This document shows, one piece after another, positions 6,677 to 7,431 of a stretch of 7,431 nt of DNA. Below the pieces are notes generated by a model that ran no database searches, had not been told where the DNA came from, and saw only the letters and a program-made list of their open reading frames with translations. The stretch is from positions 1-7,431 of the forward strand of contig JAEWDK010000002.1 of NCBI GenBank assembly GCA_023390175.1, given 5' to 3'. Position 1 is the first letter of the stretch, and every line of letters begins with the position of its first letter. The DNA comes from Bacillota bacterium (GTDB lineage: Bacteria; Bacillota; Clostridia; Oscillospirales; Acutalibacteraceae). The position numbers and the translations under genes are program-made.

Positions 6677-6816
6677 TACTATATTTAACCGCCCGTTCAA
6701 TACTTCGTACCCTGTTCAGCGCTATAAAGTCTAACTTATTGGATTCACATTATATAAAATATTAAAGTAGCTTTTCTTGCCCTTAATTTACCAAGTGTCC
6801 CGTCCCTATGAGTTGC
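6677..6816. other. Gene-free spacer between convergent units
   Basis: About 140 bases between the phosphotransferase stop and the hairpin at 6817-6854. I see no coding potential, no convincing promoter and no strong hairpin of its own. Convergent transcription from the left gene and from the tRNA on the right meets here. Confidence 0.6.
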
Positions 6817-6854
6817 AATTTAAGCCACAAGCTTTTATGCCTGTGGCTTAAATT
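6817..6854 (-). terminator. Hairpin just downstream of tRNA-Ala, probable (bidirectional) terminator
   Basis: AATTTAAGCCACA (6817-6829) and TGTGGCTTAAATT (6842-6854) form a perfect 13-bp stem. Two further GC pairs are possible after one mismatch, closing a loop of about 6 nt. It begins 4 nt beyond the tRNA 3' end on the minus strand. The arms are AT-rich at the base and GC-rich near the loop. The U-tract is only the T-rich descending arm, so termination is likely but not textbook. The symmetry lets it also end plus-strand transcription from the phosphotransferase gene. Confidence 0.65.
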
Positions 6855-6858
6855 TAAG

Positions 6859-6931
<73 letters not shown>

Positions 6932-7023
6932 GTATGGTCGAAAACCCTTTATTTATCTTGGTTTCCAGCATTTCACTTTTTTAAATCTACTTCTTCTTTG
7001 AGGGGTCGTTTACCGGACATCTC

Positions 7024-7048
7024 GCGCTCCCAGCTGAGCTATACCCCC
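7024..7048 (-). pseudogene. Partial tRNA-Ala copy (5' 25 nt), nearest to the intact tRNA
   Basis: Matches the tRNA 5' end through the D arm but lacks 2 nt there (GGGAGCGC against GGGAGAGCGC in the intact gene). It has no anticodon or T arm. Confidence 0.85.
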
Positions 7049-7139
7049 ATATGGTCGAAAACCCTTTATTTATCTGGGTTTCCAGCATTTTATTTTTTAA
7101 TTCTACTTCTTCTTTGAGGGGTCGCACACCCGACATCTC

Positions 7140-7164
7140 GCGCTCCCAGCTGAGCTATACCCCC
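7140..7164 (-). pseudogene. Partial tRNA-Ala copy (5' 25 nt), middle unit
   Basis: Identical to the copy at 7024-7048 over the tRNA-derived part. The following spacer differs, and there GTCG/CGAC can form a 4-bp hairpin around a changed loop. Confidence 0.85.
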
Positions 7165-7256
7165 ATATGGTCGAAAACCCTTTACTTATCTGGGTTTCCA
7201 GCATTTTACTTTTTTAAATCCACTTCTTCTCCAAGGGGTCGTTTACCGGACATCTC

Positions 7257-7281
7257 GCGCTCCCAACTGAGCTATACCCCC
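7257..7281 (-). pseudogene. Partial tRNA-Ala copy (5' 25 nt), promoter-proximal unit
   Basis: Same tRNA-derived segment with one D-loop substitution (AGTTGGGA). Its first base lies about 3 nt after the predicted transcription start, the position expected of a normal tRNA gene. Confidence 0.85.
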
Positions 7282-7290
7282 ATGGACGCT

Positions 7291-7319
7291 ATTATAGCAA
7301 ACCAATAAAAAAATTGCAA
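7291..7319 (-). promoter_or_regulatory. Promoter of the repeat-tRNA-Ala unit
   Basis: On the minus strand, TTGCAA (7314-7319) and a perfect TATAAT (7291-7296) are 17 bp apart, a strong stable-RNA-type promoter. The predicted start is near 7284. No other promoter of similar quality was seen between here and the intact tRNA, so the tRNA probably depends on it. Confidence 0.8.
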
Positions 7320-7344
7320 CTACATCTTGCAATTTTTTTATTGG
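7302..7344. repeat. Perfect 18-bp inverted repeat with 7-nt centre, holding two back-to-back -35 boxes
   Basis: CCAATAAAAAAATTGCAA at 7302-7319 is exactly inverted at 7327-7344 around CTACATC. The inner TTGCAA of each arm serves as the -35 box of a divergent promoter. It is too AT-rich and too close to both promoters to be a convincing terminator. Confidence 0.85.
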
Positions 7345-7354
7345 GTGATATAAT
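7327..7354 (+). promoter_or_regulatory. Promoter upstream of the FMN riboswitch
   Basis: TTGCAA (7327-7332) and TATAAT (7349-7354) are 16 bp apart, with an extended -10 TGA (7346-7348). Transcription would start near 7361, about 20 nt before the RFN element. Confidence 0.75.
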
Positions 7355-7380
7355 GTATCCAGAACATTTGCATATAGTTG

Positions 7381-7431
7381 TCTTCAGGGCAGGGTGAAAT
7401 TCCCGACCGGCGGTAAAGTCCGCGAGCGTGT
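7381..7431 (+). promoter_or_regulatory. FMN riboswitch (RFN element), 5' part, cut by the window edge
   Basis: The highly conserved RFN core is present: TCTTCAGGGCAGGGTGAAAT, then TTCCCGACCGGCGGTAAAG, then TCCGCGAGC. The first hairpin (GGG...CCC) and second hairpin (GCGG...CCGC) are complete; the remaining arms and expression platform lie to the right. In Firmicutes this element controls riboflavin synthesis or uptake genes (ribDEAHT or ribU), so such a gene is expected next on the plus strand. Confidence 0.95.

Larger units (their letters stand above)
6932..7281 (-). repeat. Three ~117-bp tandem repeats, each starting with a copy of the tRNA-Ala 5' end
   Basis: Read on the minus strand, the units are 7281-7165 (117 bp), 7164-7049 (116 bp) and 7048-6932 (117 bp), followed directly by the intact tRNA. 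Each unit opens with about 25 nt of the tRNA (acceptor 5' strand plus D arm, 2 nt shorter in the D region). It then has a shared spacer with GACCCCT, an A-rich stretch and GGGTTTTCGACCAT. Units differ by scattered substitutions, so they are not a very recent duplication. In all three, GGGGGT at the unit start can pair with ACCCCT about 36 nt downstream, imitating the acceptor stem. The array lies between the tRNA promoter and the tRNA and is therefore transcribed. Overlapping reading frames across it merely repeat the same peptide and are not genes. Confidence 0.93.

Noticed and set aside
6932..7281. CRISPR array
   Set aside because: Only three units of about 117 bp, with the whole unit conserved rather than short repeats with unique spacers, and each starts with tRNA sequence.

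Overview
The window looks like a low-GC, Gram-positive anaerobe of the Clostridia, most likely Lachnospiraceae. Evidence for this is the strong AGGAGG-type ribosome binding sites, near-consensus sigma-A promoters, an AT-rich background, an FMN riboswitch, and a DAHP synthase whose motifs (GPCSA, GARSVEDQQHR, GMKNPT) resemble the clostridial AroF/G type. The taxonomic call is an inference from motifs, not from a search.

Left part (1-1853, minus strand): a tightly coupled pair, a SagB/McbC-type FMN-dependent dehydrogenase followed one base later by a DAHP synthase that runs off the left edge. Middle (1854-2288): a 435-bp AT-rich divergent control region with a near-perfect 22-bp palindrome over the predicted minus-strand promoter, a cluster of TTCGAC motifs resembling Spo0A boxes, and the promoter of a TetR-family regulator. 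Plus strand (2289-6676): the TetR regulator, then a strong promoter with an operator-like palindrome and a G8 tract at the ribosome binding site, then one very long ORF. That ORF joins a DHA2-type 14-TM MFS exporter to a rifampin-phosphotransferase-like ATP-grasp/phosphohistidine enzyme. At the junction lie an A7 run, a perfect internal Shine-Dalgarno and an in-frame ATG. Removing one A would recreate a classical ATGA stop/start overlap between two separate genes.

Together the left and middle genes look like the edge of a specialised-metabolite or self-protection locus: precursor supply from the shikimate entry step, an azoline-oxidase-like enzyme, a regulator, an exporter and a phosphotransferase. 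The product cannot be named from this window, and the cluster probably continues to the left.

Right part (6677-7431): housekeeping DNA with an unusual twist. An intact tRNA-Ala(GGC) gene on the minus strand is preceded, inside its own transcription unit, by three ~117-bp tandem repeats. Each repeat begins with a copy of the 5' end of the same tRNA. The tRNA promoter is back-to-back with a second promoter in a perfect 18-bp inverted repeat; the second promoter drives a plus-strand FMN riboswitch cut by the right edge.
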